DNA of 64,000 bases from Crotophaga sulcirostris (GCA_013397455.1 VYZB01000056.1:2885782-2949781), one strand, 5' to 3'; shown: positions 32,919 through 43,972, counted from the first letter of the stretch. Numbers and translations are program-made. Notes: generated by a model from the letters alone, not told the origin.

Positions 32919-33309
32919 GGCTTGTCACAACTGCTCAGTCCCACAGCATGATCATTCCCATTCCTTGGCCAGAGCAATGACTTTTATGTAGTTATTGCAA
33001 CTAGAAAGTGTAAAATGCAGGGAATGCAAGGACAGGACAAGGAGGAATGGTTTTCAGCTGAAAGAGGGGAGATTAAGATGAGATCTTAGAAAGAAATGTT
33101 TTCCTGTGAGGGTGGGGAGGCCCTGGCCCAGGTTGCCCAGAGCAGCAGTGGCTGCCCCATCCCTGGAGGTGTTCAAGGCCAGGTTGGATGGGGCTTTGAG
33201 CCCTCTGATCCAGTGGGAGGTGTCCCTGCCCAAGGCAGGGAGGTGGAACCAGATGGGCTTTGAGCTCCCTTCCAATTCAGACCATTCTATTATTCTATTA
33301 TTCTATGAT
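32919..33309 (+). mobile_element. Chimeric repeat: non-CR1 5' segment joined to CR1 3' end
   Basis: From 33015 this is a standard type A CR1 3' end: agggaatgcaaggacagg, gaatggttttcagctgaaag, gggagattaagatgagatct, gggtggggaggccctggccc, ctggaggtgttcaaggccag and a tail with attctattattctattattctatga spread over three units. The preceding ~96 bp (32919-33014) is not CR1, yet it matches the sequence ahead of the CR1 tail at 49921-50311 almost base for base (cttgtcacaactgctcagt, gagcaatgacttttatgtag, shared spacing apart from one gap of about 15 bp). The two loci therefore share one chimeric unit. Possible origins are a template switch during retrotransposition, a SINE-like family with a CR1 tail, or duplication. 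Confidence 0.85.
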
Positions 33310-34539
33310 TTCAATTTGGTGAAGAGGTAGCTGATGCAATCTGCATTTCTTGTTTTGGACTTGGGAGGCTTTCCCAGGTCTACAGGAACACTGCTTGTGT
33401 TTGAGCAGGACATCTCTCCTTAGCCAGCTGAGAAAAACGTTGCAAGTAAAACAAAAAAATAGCTTGTGACAATGAAGAACAAGGGGCCAGACAGTGCCAC
33501 TGCCAGAGCAGGTTCAAGGTTACTGGGAGCTGCCTCATGAGCACTACCCCAGCTCTCCAGGGCCTCAGAAAGGCAAATCAGACGTCAGCAAAGTGGGAAG
33601 GTTTGTATGAGAGCCTAAATGTACATCCCAGGCTTTTCCAGAGGAAGATACACTCACTCTTTGGCGTGTCGGGCTCTCCAGCTTGCTTCGAGCCACTTTC
33701 ATGTGTGAGCATGATTATGACTGCAAGGACTAAAGGCCCAAAAATCAGACCAGGAGATGGAAATGGAGAAGTCAAGGGGGAGCTAAGTATGGTCTTTCAG
33801 TTAATCCAGAGCTTTGTACCATTTCCTGTTTCCCAGGTGGTCTGCTGGGAGACCTGAGCAATCCTGCACAGTCAGCAGAATTACAGGCTGGACTGGAAGA
33901 GCGCTGGGAAAAACTACAAACTCGAGGTTTGCAAATGAAGAAAACAGCCAGAAAAATCAAGGAAGCCAATAGAGTGGAGAAAAAGGAGGCCAAGAAACCA
34001 GGAGAGCAAGAGGGTCCAGTCCATGCTTTTATATAGCTCAAGCAGTAGCAGCATGGAGGAAGGGGCTGGGACGGTCTGATGGGATGAGACTATGAAGAGG
34101 ACAAATGGGACAGCGTTACTTTCATCTCCCTCTCTGCTGTCCTTTCATGGCAACATTTCCAGAAGAGCAGAGGTGAGCAGGAAAAGATGAAAAGCTGAGA
34201 GAAACAGAGTTGCAAATTCCAGACTGCTAAAATCAGCTGCTGTTTTTCAGCTGTTTCCATTATGGTGACAGACATTTTCAGGACAGGGTTTTGGGTCAAT
34301 GCATCTGAGGATGGAAGTTGAAGTGGGGTCTGCCTCTTATTCAGCAGCCAGATCTCTGGATCTCCCTTTCCCACTCCCAAACACTTTCATTTGCCTCTGG
34401 TGACTTCAGTCTGGGGACGACGGAAGGATTTCTGCACCCATCTACCTATCTGAGCAAGCCAGAAAGGTGTCAGGAGTTACCGCTACATCAGGACAACTCT
34501 GAACCATTCAGGTGCAGGGAGACAATGCATTTCCCAAAC

Positions 34540-34920
34540 CAGAGTAAAATCAGAGTAAAATTTAAGTTACCCTCTGACTGGTGCCTTCTTTGCATGTGGA
34601 ATTTGCATGTGGCAGCAAGAACCGTCTTCTACCAAATGCCAATGCAAAGGCTAATTTAAATTCTTTTTATGCAAATGTTCAGTAATAAATCTGGGAAACC
34701 ACTGGAAAGATGTTTAAGAGGACATAGAAATTCTGGTCACACATCAGCAATTTGGAATCCCAAGAAGGAGAAAGCACCTGTCTTGGCCTTTATTGAATAT
34801 TATTCTCAATTAGAATATTCATCATGTACACAAGACAATTCCTTCATTCAAACTTCCATAGACATGTTCAAATTACATCATATCTGCAAAACAGAGAGAT
34901 GGAAGTTATCATAACCTGTC
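34540..34920. promoter_or_regulatory. Candidate conserved element with octamer words
   Basis: AT-rich. The 11-mer tttgcatgtgg occurs twice, at 34589-34599 and 34602-34612 (13-bp period). A consensus octamer ATGCAAAT (POU-type) lies at 34669-34676, with ccaatgcaaaggctaattta between. Regulatory role inferred. Confidence 0.28.
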
Positions 34921-35500
34921 TCTGGATAAAGCATTATTGAAACTATAAATGGTCCTGTCTGAAGCTTGCTGAAGTGCAGAAGCCTGACAGATGCGGCACA
35001 GAAATATGACTGGCTGGATGATGCCTTCTGAAACAGCTTGCAGGAAAATGATCCCATTATGACTGAGGCTTTCCAAGCATCCACCATGAATATCTAGCAG
35101 GAAGCAGAGGCTCTGATGCAGGGAGGGCCACACACAGCACAGCAAGTGAGGAGGCTCTGGAGATGCTGCTGGTCCATGGGGAGCGCACTCCTGCCTGCAA
35201 CGCTGTCCAGGTGCACGGCTATAAGATTTTCCAGTTCAGGAGCCAGGTGAGCCACCAGGTGGGCAACCACAAGTTCATGCTGACTGCAACCAAAAATGTG
35301 AGCTTACCCTGTTGCTATTCACTGTTCGAAACCCTGTGCTCTGGGCAGAGTATGTGCCTGTCGGTGAGGTTCGTAAACTCTGAGGTTAGTCTTTGCCTGG
35401 GGCTACCCCTGTGTGCGGCGCTGGGAGCAGAGCTTCAGTTCCTGCCCCCATCCCCTCCCAGTGATGCCAGTCAAGCTGCCAGGTGTTTTCTAATAGCAGA

Positions 35501-35570
35501 TCATACATTTAGGGCCGGAGGGATCCTCGCGCTCATCTGGCCTGTGTTAAGCAGGAGATCAGACCTGAGG
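35501..35570 (-). mobile_element. Possible ancient amniote LINE (CR1/L3-like) 3' end
   Basis: The words tcatacatttagggccggag and ggatcctcgcgctcatctgg resemble the reverse-strand 3' end of an old CR1-like family well known from turtle and crocodile genomes (roughly 'aaggccagaagggacc...gatcatctagtctg'). This is recalled from general knowledge, not from a search. It is followed by caggagatcagacctgagg, which looks like the opposite orientation of the same family. Heavily diverged; low confidence. Confidence 0.35.
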
Positions 35571-36192
35571 GCTTTTCTGTGTCGGTTCCTGATACAAATC
35601 CCGTGTCTGTGCTTGAAGTTCCGACAGGATTCCTCTGTGCTAAGGGCTCTGTTCCCCAGGAAGGTACCTGGAGACTCCTCACTTGCCCCTGCATGCCTTT
35701 CTCTGAATAATATAACAAGACGGAGCTGCTGACATCTCGCCTTATTGTGCACATCTGGTGCAGCCTGAATTCAATCCTAGTGCTTCTCCTGTGGGCCCTG
35801 CTGAGCTTCCCACAGCCTCTCAATGTGGGACATCAGTCCATGCCCAGAATTTTCAGTTCTGCCATGTGTATGCCCCAGCAGTTGTGTTCCTGCCCTGTTC
35901 TCCATCACCCTGATTGCTCTGTTTTGTACCAACCAGACACAAAACCTCAATGAGATGTGAAGTTCAGGCTGCTTTCTCAAGAACTTATTTTTAACACCTT
36001 CCATTCAGCCTGTTGATAATTTTGCCCAAGACTGTCAGCAGACAAACCTACAGCAGCTCAGCTCACCCTCCTCATCTTCTGCAAATTCCTGCACAAACTT
36101 TTCTTCTCTAGAATGCCCTTAGTGTACCAGAAAGTACACAAAGTTACTCCAGGAAGGAGCTCATCCGGCTCTTTTAAAACGCCCGAGTGTGT

Positions 36193-36250
36193 ATCATCAT
36201 CATGGAATGGTTTGGGTCAGAAGGGACCTTAAAGCCCACCCAGTTCCAAC
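36193..36250 (-). mobile_element. CR1 LINE, very short 3' stub
   Basis: Reverse-strand remnant: atcatcatggaatgg, tttgggtcagaagggacctt and aaagcccacccagttccaac, then unrelated DNA. About 55 bp, the smallest assignable CR1 copy here. Confidence 0.8.
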
Positions 36251-37032
36251 CAGCTTTCCTGTGGCACCCTTTATAAACTCAGGATTTTGCATACACTTTG
36301 GATCTGACAAAACCCTTCTGGTGCCACATCCTTCTGACAGCAGGAGCCTCGGGCCCAAGGAGTGGGTGGTGTGGGCACCAGCCTGCAGGACCTCCTTGTA
36401 GCTGCATGGTCTCTGACCTGAGTGGTGCATCCCTTTGGCATGTGGGTGCACCTCGTTCACAGCTGCCTGAGCTACAAGAGTACAACCCCTTCCTCTGCAT
36501 GGCTGAGAGGTATCGTGGAATCGCCTTTGTGTCTGCGCCGTGGAGCTGCTTGCACTGCTTTTGAAACTCTACCCTCCCTGAGCAGGGGCTGGAAGTGCGC
36601 AGCTCCAGCCTCCAAGCTGCGCGTGAAATGAAGTGAAATTCAAACTGAGTGAGGGACGGGAAGGAATGCACGGGCCAAATACAGGCGGCTCTGCGGTAAA
36701 CGCACCTTCTTTTCCTGTGCAGTCCTGGACGTGATCCCATTGTTTTCATTTTCTCAGCCCCCTTCTGTTCCTGGTCAGCAGCACTTGGTTGCCAAGTGCC
36801 CAGACATCACATGGACCTTTGAGCAGCCCAGGATGGCCAGTGCATCCACTGCAGGAGAATTTGGTCACTCAGAAAGTGCATCTGAGAGCATCTCGTGGGA
36901 AACAAATACCCCTCTCCCTCTGATCTCCCTATTCCTTGGCTCAGATGAGTCTTTTCCTTTCAGAGTTTTGGACCTGTGTCTCATGAGTTACACAGACACT
37001 GCTGCCTGCACCCAGCCCTTCTGTCTGCCGGA
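36251..37032. other. Non-coding spacer, no gene seen
   Basis: Frames up to 156 codons (36279-36749 minus) without homology. No repeat recognised until the CR1 copy that follows. Confidence 0.5.
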
Positions 37033-37256
37033 GGCTTAGATTGAATACTAGGAAAAATTTCTTTACTGAAAGAGTGGTGAAGCACTGGCAGAGGTTGCCC
37101 AGGGCAGTGGTGGAGTCACCATTCCTGGAGGGCTTCAAAAACCATGCACACGTGGTGCTTCAGGACATGGTCTAGTAGGCATGTTGGTGTTGTGTTGATG
37201 GCTGGATTGGATGATCCTAGAGGTCTTTCTTACCTTAATGATTCTATGATTCTGTG
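37033..37256 (+). mobile_element. CR1 LINE, 3' end (type B)
   Basis: Plus-strand: ggcttagattgaatactagg, aaaaatttctttactgaaag, agtggtggagtcaccattcc, ggacatggtctagtaggcat, gatgatcctagaggtctttc, and the tail attctatgattctgtgg. The 3' UTR with 'catggt[ct]tagtaggca' and 'agaggtcttt' (type B here) is shared with the copies at 53992, 56509 and 62654 and is distinct from type A. Confidence 0.94.
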
Positions 37257-38233
37257 GTTTTAAGGCAAGAGTAGGACACTCTTTCCAAGGTCCATCTCCA
37301 TCCTGATGTTTCTGGCAGGCTGCAGGAAGGAGCAGGGGACATGTGCCCCATGTGCCCAGCTCAGGGGGGCAGGCTAGGCACCACGGGCACTGGGATGGGA
37401 TGCCTGTTCCCTTCCCAGCACCCACAGCCCCTGAGATAAGTTGATGAGCAGTAACGAGAGCATTCAAAGGAGGAATATTTCTTGATCTCATGTGCATTAA
37501 AGGGAAATGAAGCAGAGCACAAATCAAATCAAACATGTTGCCGTCCTGTGAGAAGTGTGTGAGGGCTAAAGGGTGCCGAGGCGCCGGCTCCGGTGAGAGG
37601 AGATGGCCCTCTTCCCCATTCATGTATTTTGTATTATAAAATGACTGCGGTTGTCATAGCAACATAAAGGGAGCAGATCTCATTACTGAGGCCTGGCCAC
37701 ATTATTTTCTCCAAGGAATTTCTTCTTTTCATTATTTTTCTCCAAAGGTCAGTTATCCTCTGAGGCAGGGCGGGAGATTCTGCGAAAGGTGAAGCATATT
37801 CATGGCAGAATTCCCCTGGTGGAATTTACAATCATTTTGCTTTTTTATACTTGTAGAAAGATTTCTTTTAGTATAACATTTTCTTTTAACCCTTTCTGTG
37901 TGAAGCCTGGCTGCTCAGCACATCAAACCAAGCTGGTGAGTAAGAAGCTTTGCACAGGGATTTTCTACAGAGTGGAGAATTAATGTCAAATCATGCTTTT
38001 ATTGTAATGTAAACCAGAGTGTGTCAGACTGCATGTGAGTGTTTCTAGGACTTTTTGTTCGCCTTTCACAGCTGCACAAACTGTAAAAACTATTTCAAAC
38101 TTTGTTCTGAATTTGTTTATCTTCTTTTTGTCACTGTTGGCTGTGATCCAGCCTGCATCCTGGGGAGCAAGCACTGACTGTCCCACTGGGCTGTGAGCTG
38201 GAAGGCTGTAAATTGCATGTCCTTACCTAAGAT
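37257..38233. other. Non-coding spacer containing an AT-rich block
   Basis: No gene seen. 37620-37880 is listed separately; 37880-38200 is also AT-rich without recognised repeats. Confidence 0.5.
37620..37880. promoter_or_regulatory. Candidate regulatory element with RFX X-box-like palindrome
   Basis: Contains gttgtcatagcaac at 37650-37663, close to the RFX X-box consensus (GTNRCC, spacer, RGYAAC), with the right half matching fully and the left half differing by one base (GTTGTC). AT-rich flanks, T-rich pyrimidine tracts downstream. RFX binding is inferred from the motif only. Confidence 0.35.
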
Positions 38234-38401
38234 CAGGTTGTCCAGAGCAGCGGTGGCTGCCCCATCCCTGGAGGTGTTCAAGGCCAGGTTGGATGGGGCT
38301 TTGAGCCCCCTGATCCAGTGGGAGGTGTCCCTGCCCATGGCAGGGGCTTGGAACTGGATGGGCTTTAAGGTCCCTTCCAACCCAAACCATTCCATGATTC
38401 T
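38234..38401 (+). mobile_element. CR1 LINE, 3' end fragment (type A)
   Basis: Plus-strand: ggttgtccagagcagcggtg, ctgccccatccctggaggtg, aggccaggttggatggggct, gtccctgcccatggcagggg, gatgggctttaaggtccctt, then a single degraded tail unit ccatgattct. About 170 bp. Confidence 0.95.
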
Positions 38402-38499
38402 AATTAATCACTTTGAATATCTGGGGGCTCAGCCCAGCTGGAGAGGCAGGAAAGTATAAGCACAAACAGTGCATTATGCACCAGTCGTGTGCGTCTCCT

Positions 38500-39330
38500 G
38501 TAAGCAACCCCAGTGTGCAAGGCAACAGCACTGCTGCAATTTTGTATGTAAACCTAATGTGACCGATTTTGCTGTGTTTCATCAATTCCAGAATTTCACA
38601 CAAACACCCCAGTTCCTTTTCAAAGAACTATTCCCCGTTACCTTGTCATTAAAGCTTTTCAACAAGCATCCCAAGTCCAACTGCCAACACATATTTTCTA
38701 AATACAATCTAAAAGAGGAATGATAATACCTAGCCAAAGAGAGAGGAATGCAAATTGTACCTCTGTGGTGTTATACCCCTGATGTAAGGTAAGAGACCTC
38801 TCTGGCTCTCCAGTACAATGCTTAGGAGCTTGCCAAGGATAAAGTTTTTCCAGCTTTGCAGAGTTCTTAAGCAACACTTGCCCTGAGATATGAGAGAAAC
38901 AGAATCAGACCCACTAAAGGAGAGGATAGATGTTTATTTTCTTACAGGATGTAGAGACCTGCAATATCTCAAAAGGCTTTTTAAGAGGATGTTTGTATTT
39001 TATGTGCGTATACTGTATAGAAATACTGGGTTGTATTTCTGTCCACATGTATTTGTAAATAATTGTGCAATCTCACATATATAAAGGATCTTGCATTCCA
39101 CTCACACCTGCATCACATGCACTTGGTTAATGCCATGCTGTTGGAAGGAAGGAATCTCTGGTCTCCAGTGTGTGAGAGGCTGGCCCGTCAAGCTATACAG
39201 CACAGTCTTAAAGAAGTAATTAAATTTGATATCCTGCTGTTATTTTTAATTTCTTTGATTTAACGTGAGTAAGCTTAGCAGTGCTAATATAATAGTGAAA
39301 CAGCACAGAAATTTATCATGTCTCTTCCCC
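38500..39330. promoter_or_regulatory. AT-rich candidate regulatory region
   Basis: Long AT-rich region (gcattaaagcttttcaac, tgtatttgtaaataattg, gaagtaattaaatttgatatc, ttaatttctttgatttaac). Small frames are by-products of A/T content. Whether it is a single element or several cannot be told from one sequence. Confidence 0.27.
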
Positions 39331-40179
39331 ATTATGAAGAAGAAAGTGGAAGGAACTTGCAGTGAGCTGGAGAGGCTGTGGAGAGCATATGGTCGTCAAG
39401 CCTTTACTCATTAGTGGAAATCTGCCTGAAAATGGGATCAATTTTTGCTATAAACTTCAGTCATGCCAAAAACCAGGATTTCCCAGAATGACTTCTTTGT
39501 GTGCAGCAGAGCGTGTTCAGCAGGCTGCCAAAGAGTTAAGTAGAAGATGAGATCTGAGAAGGCAGGAAAGCCTCGTGGTGGAGGCGCCGGATGTACAGAG
39601 CCCTCTTCCAGGAGCACAGGTTGGACACTACCCAGGTATGAGGCTGGTGATGTCAGCAGGGAGGTTCACTGATCTTATGGGCTCTGCCTTCAGCTGCCTG
39701 GGGCAAGAAGTCCTCTCACTTGTTCTTGGCGGGCTTATCTTTTTCCTGTTTGCTCTCTTTATGAAGAAGTGCCCAGTTCTTCCCAGTCCCTTGATTCACA
39801 AGGCACTGCTGGCATGGCTGCACCAATGCTACCATCCTGGTGGTGGTTGAGATGGCACCCATGGCAAAAGGGGCTGTGGGTGACGTCGTGCCTGGAGGCT
39901 TGGTAACACACAGGGAGTCTTGGCCAAACACATCAGCTGTTGGAAGCTCCCATGGTCTCTCATGAAGTCAGTGTTAAAGATATTGTCCCCATAATCCTCT
40001 TAACAGGTATCCTTGGCATTGCTCTGAGCAGGTTGGACTTGTCAGCAATTGAAGGTGAAAAGGAAGAGGGACATTTCTGACACCTCCCAGCCTCTCCTCT
40101 GCAGTGCCAGGCAGGCTGCATATTCCTGCTGTACAGAGGGGAGGCCAGAACAGAGGAATTTGCAACACTGACCTGCTCC

Positions 40180-40600
40180 AAAGGTATCTTTTAAAAATTA
40201 ATGAATGCTAATGAATCCCCTTAGCTGTAAAAATAATAATAATGCCTGGCCATTTCACAGCACTTGTCATCAACAGTGCTCAAAACAATTTAGCTTATAT
40301 GTCAATATTGTCTGCAGCAGTGGCAGAGCCATTACCATGGCCAGTGCCAGTACCCGTGTTGCGACTTCTATTTAGATGTCCATTTGCTGCAATTCAGATT
40401 TTGCATGCAAAATGAGTATTTGCATATGCAAATGAGCAGGCATCTAAGTGGCCATGCGTGCCTGCTAATACCTACTTTGCATGTTTGCTTATGGTAGCTG
40501 TACTTGGTGGACAAGATCATATGAGTTTGTGCATAATGACTGTGGCAAGCTCTAGGGTGGCAGAAGAAAACCAAATAAATCAAAATGTGCTTTGATTTTA
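40180..40600. promoter_or_regulatory. Candidate enhancer with octamer palindromes
   Basis: Two exact palindromes lie 5 bp apart: ttttgcatgcaaaa at 40399-40412 and atttgcatatgcaaat at 40418-40433. The second is two consensus octamers (ATGCAAAT) arranged head to head, a POU-factor type site. Upstream are duplicated aatgaatgctaatgaatcc words (near 40200) and ataataataatg. Binding is inferred from the motif. Confidence 0.4.
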
Positions 40601-41140
40601 AAATGATTTAGGAAGCTCTGGGTATTATTTTAAACATAGCTGAGAGCTATACGGCACCGGCAAGCTTCAGTTAGCACAACGCCTCACCAGAAATCCCAGC
40701 AAAGCCAGGGTCTGTAATGAACAGCTACATCCCAGCTGAACTCTGGCAGTGCAGATGCCGTGACAATTAGGTCGCTCCGCCAGGTGATATTGCTGTGCAG
40801 CGTTTCACTTCGTATTCATCACAGCCTGAACTGCTTCTTAATTTTAATTGCATGCTGCAGCAGGTAGATGGTGTCATATCACATGCACTTCAGAGCGAGG
40901 TAGAATGCTTGGAATATATTATGAACACAGGTTATTATAGGGCTTTTAACTGTGCATTTAGCAATGGTAGATGTAAAGCTTTTAGCTTGCACTCCTGTTT
41001 ATTAATTAATAAAGGGCTCTGTTCTGACATTACTTACGTCCTCCTGTGTCTCTCCTTTTAGATGCAGGTCTCATTTAAAATGATAAGTAGCCCAATGCAC
41101 TTCTCATGAAATTCACTTAAAGCTGGCGGCCTTCCTTTCA
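40600..41140. promoter_or_regulatory. Candidate conserved non-coding element
   Basis: AT-rich block with tgacaattaggtcgctccg, cttaattttaattgcatgc, tttattaattaataaaggg (palindromic ttattaattaataa at 41000-41013) and ccttttagatgcagg. Short frames have no homology. The base mix and retained CG dinucleotides in an otherwise AT-rich context are typical of conserved elements. Inference. Confidence 0.37.
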
Positions 41141-42789
41141 GCCGCATGCCAGGATTCACACTGCTGTCTTCTGTTTGGCAGAATCTCCTCCAGGACCCCT
41201 TGTCAGCTCAACTTTTGCAGTTGGCACAGGGTGGGAGGGATGCAGCACCACGGGCAGCTGGGCAAAGCCAGAGCCACAGCCCTGCTGGGCACAAAATGAG
41301 CCCTTCTCTTGAGGGCTGTCCTGTGGGTAGCAAAGCTGAGGCTCTTCTGAGAGGTCATTATTTGGTTCCTTCATGGTAGCCCCCTTCCCTGGAATTGATA
41401 GAAGATTTAGACCTGGCGCAGAGCATCCCACAGCCATATGGTGCAGGACATGTGTGCCAAAGCAGGATGTGCATCAGAAGCGGGCGTGAGAGCGGGGCAG
41501 TGCTTGGGAGCTGAAGCAGCAGGTTGAGCGCTGCGCTGGGGCAGAGCTGGTGGAGCTGGTGTTGTTTAAACCCTATGGTCCTGATCCCCTGGGTGAGAGA
41601 GTGGCTGGAGCAGCAGCGTAAAAATATCAGGAAAGGAAGAGAATCCCTGAACTTTGTGCAAATTGCTGCTGAGTTCCAACTGATTTAATGTTCTTATTTT
41701 GTATGTGATTTCCTATCCCATCTGTGCCCAGTGCCATTGGTTCCATCAGTTCCTCCAGGGCTCCAATTTGGGGCTGCAGCATCTCTCAGTGCTGAGGATG
41801 GGTGCCTATGCTGGAATCTGTGGACTCTACACCAAGGACAAGGCAGCAGATGTGGCTTTGGGAAATGCTGGCCTGACTACTGTACTATGCCCCAAGTTTG
41901 AGGCGCTGGGTCTGGAGCCTGGGGTCCTCCCACATGGCAGATCTCCCTCTGTATCTCCTTCAGTAGCAGACGTTGTCCACACTGGCTGAGTCTGGGACTT
42001 GCCTCTGACTTGCTGTAGGCACAACACTGCTCTGCTGGTGCCTGTCTCCTTTGCAGCCTTTTCTCTTTCTTTTTTATCCTACTGGCTTGTGGTGGGCTAA
42101 TAACTCACAGCAGAAACAGCTTCTTCTGATTAGGATCTGCTCAGGTACTTTTGTATCTTTAGCTCTAATTTGGATGACAAATCCCCAATAGCTGTGATAC
42201 CGAAGGGAAATGTGTACCAACAGTTAAGGCAGAATAAAGTGGTGTGATAATGCGGTGTTTGTGCTTATTGCAAACATGTGCGGAATGGAGAGAGCCTCTT
42301 TGCCTCCAAGCAACCCCAGGCTGCTCTCTGCTCCTCTTCCTGTGAGTATTTGCAAGTGAGCAAGGGGTGAACCCAGCTGGAGCCTGAGCTGCAGCTATTG
42401 GTGTTATACCAGCAAGCGTCCTGTCCTCTCACTGCATTGTTTGAAAAAGCCTGAAAGTGTCTGTTTGTTTTAAAAAGTTGCAGGGCTTGATGCTGTGTCT
42501 CCTGTGCTCCTTGCACCTCCAGCCTGCAGGGGAGCTTGGAGGAGCTTGGGGCCAGTAAGCTTCTTTCTGACTCCTGGTGACCTCTCTGCACCTGCCAGCT
42601 CCCAAACAGAGCAAGGTATGGGCAGCACCACGCTCTGAGCAGGTTGGCCAGGACAGAACTTCAGCTGCTTTCTTTTCTTCTTCTCCAGCTGCCACCACTC
42701 CAGCTTGTCCAGGCTGAGGTGCTAAACTGCAGGTCCTGGAGTCAGTGGCTCAACCTAGTTTGGCAGCTTATGCTTCAGTCCAGCCCAGG

Positions 42790-43220
42790 ATTATCATTCC
42801 TCTAAGGTGCAGCAGACATTAAGCAGATGTATCAATAGGAAGGGTATTCCTTTCATGGGTGCTGAAGGTTTGTTTTCATTAAGTATTCTGGAAGCGTTGC
42901 TCTTTGTGCCAGAGTATTTGGGTTATGGAGCATACTGCAAGCTCTGAAATTTGCTTTTTTTATTTAAGTTTTTTTTCTGACTTGAAAGGCTGGGTTTTAT
43001 AACAGGTCAATTCCAGACCATTTGATATTGATATATGAAGATCCTCAGGGATTATTGTAATGCATTTTTCATCCTGCTGTGATAGTATCATATAAGGAAA
43101 ATGGGACTGACTGTTAAGTACAAATTGAAAAAGACATGGTCATTTAAGATAACTCCTTATCTGTATACAAGGAAATGGTATCAGGGAAATAGACCACCAG
43201 TTGACAGAAATAAATTTTGC
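42790..43220. promoter_or_regulatory. AT-rich candidate regulatory block
   Basis: Contains T-rich tracts (gcttttttt...ttttttttctg near 42955-42980), gatattgatatatgaag and gtaatgcatttttcatcc. No gene seen. Confidence 0.25.
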
Positions 43221-43470
43221 CTCAGGCTCCTCCTTCTCTTCCCCAGCTGCTCAGGCTTTCCTCTCCCTTCCCTTTCATTATTCAATTACATTTATCACCA
43301 TGTCTCAGTGGGCTGGATGTGAGCCTGGCTGGCCAAGTCCCTTGGGTGGGCATCCCTGCTGGGGCAGGGAGCAGCCCTGAGGAGCCACTGCTGATGGTGC
43401 CTCTGCCAGCCTGACCCTGCCCTGGTGGCTGGCTCCACCAGTGTTCTTGGGCTGAGCTCCTGAAAGGGAC

Positions 43471-43972
43471 ACCTGGAATCCTGGGTTCAGTTTTGGGCCC
43501 CTCACTCCAAGAAGGACATTGAGGGGCTGGAGCACATCCAGAGGAGGGCAATGGAGCTGGGGAAGGGCCTGGAGATCAAGGGTTATGAGAAGCAGTTGAG
43601 GGACCTGGGGCTGTTTAGCCTGGAGAAAAGGAGGCTGAGGGGAGACTTCATCACCCTCTTACAACTCCCCGAAAGGAGATTGTGGTGAGGTGGGTGCTGG
43701 TCTCTTTTCCCAAGTAACAAGTGATGGAACAAGAGGAAATGTCCTCAAGTTGCACCAGGGGAGGTTTAGATTGAATATTAGGAAACATTTCTTCACTGCT
43801 AGGGTTCTCAGGCCCTGGCAGAGGTTGCCCAGGGAGGTTGGTGGAGTCACCATCCCTGGAGGGGTTTAAAAGGTGGGTGGATAAAGTGCCCAGGGATGGT
43901 TTAATAGTGGACAGGTACGGTTGGACTCGATGATCTCAAACGTCTTTTCCAACCAAATGATTCTATGATTCT
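43471..43972 (+). mobile_element. CR1 LINE, 3' portion, about 500 bp
   Basis: Plus-strand copy from within ORF2: gggttcagttttgggcccct, agaaggacattgaggggctg, gagcacatccagaggagggc, ggggctgtttagcctggaga, gaggctgaggggagacttca, gtaacaagtgatggaacaag, aggggaggtttagattgaat, agtcaccatccctggagggg, 'ggtttaatagtgg', ctcgatgatctcaaacgtct and the tail attctatgattct. One of the three longest copies. The ORF2 frame is shifted and interrupted, so no product. Confidence 0.95.

Larger units (their letters stand above)
33310..36192. other. Non-coding stretch, no gene seen
   Basis: The longest frame (35163-35732 plus, 189 codons) has no domain and is interrupted by no supported splice structure. An ancient LINE-like fragment at 35501-35570 and an AT-rich block at 34540-34920 are listed separately. 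Confidence 0.45.
38402..43470. other. Non-coding stretch, CR1-free, AT-rich in large part
   Basis: A 5 kb interval without a recognised interspersed repeat or gene. AT-rich blocks at 38500-39330, 40180-40600, 40600-41140 and 42790-43220 are listed separately. 39560-40090 is GC-richer; a 57-codon plus frame there (39907-40080) has a hydrophobic run but no family assignment. Confidence 0.45.

Noticed and set aside
35163..35732. 189-codon plus-strand open frame
   Set aside because: No domain, biased towards Cys/Leu/Ser, contains the putative ancient LINE fragment, and has no splice or promoter context.
39720..39960. Protein-like translation on both strands, suspected processed pseudogene
   Set aside because: I could not match it to any family; frames break repeatedly and there is no poly(A). 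Kept only as a low-interest observation for 39907-40080.
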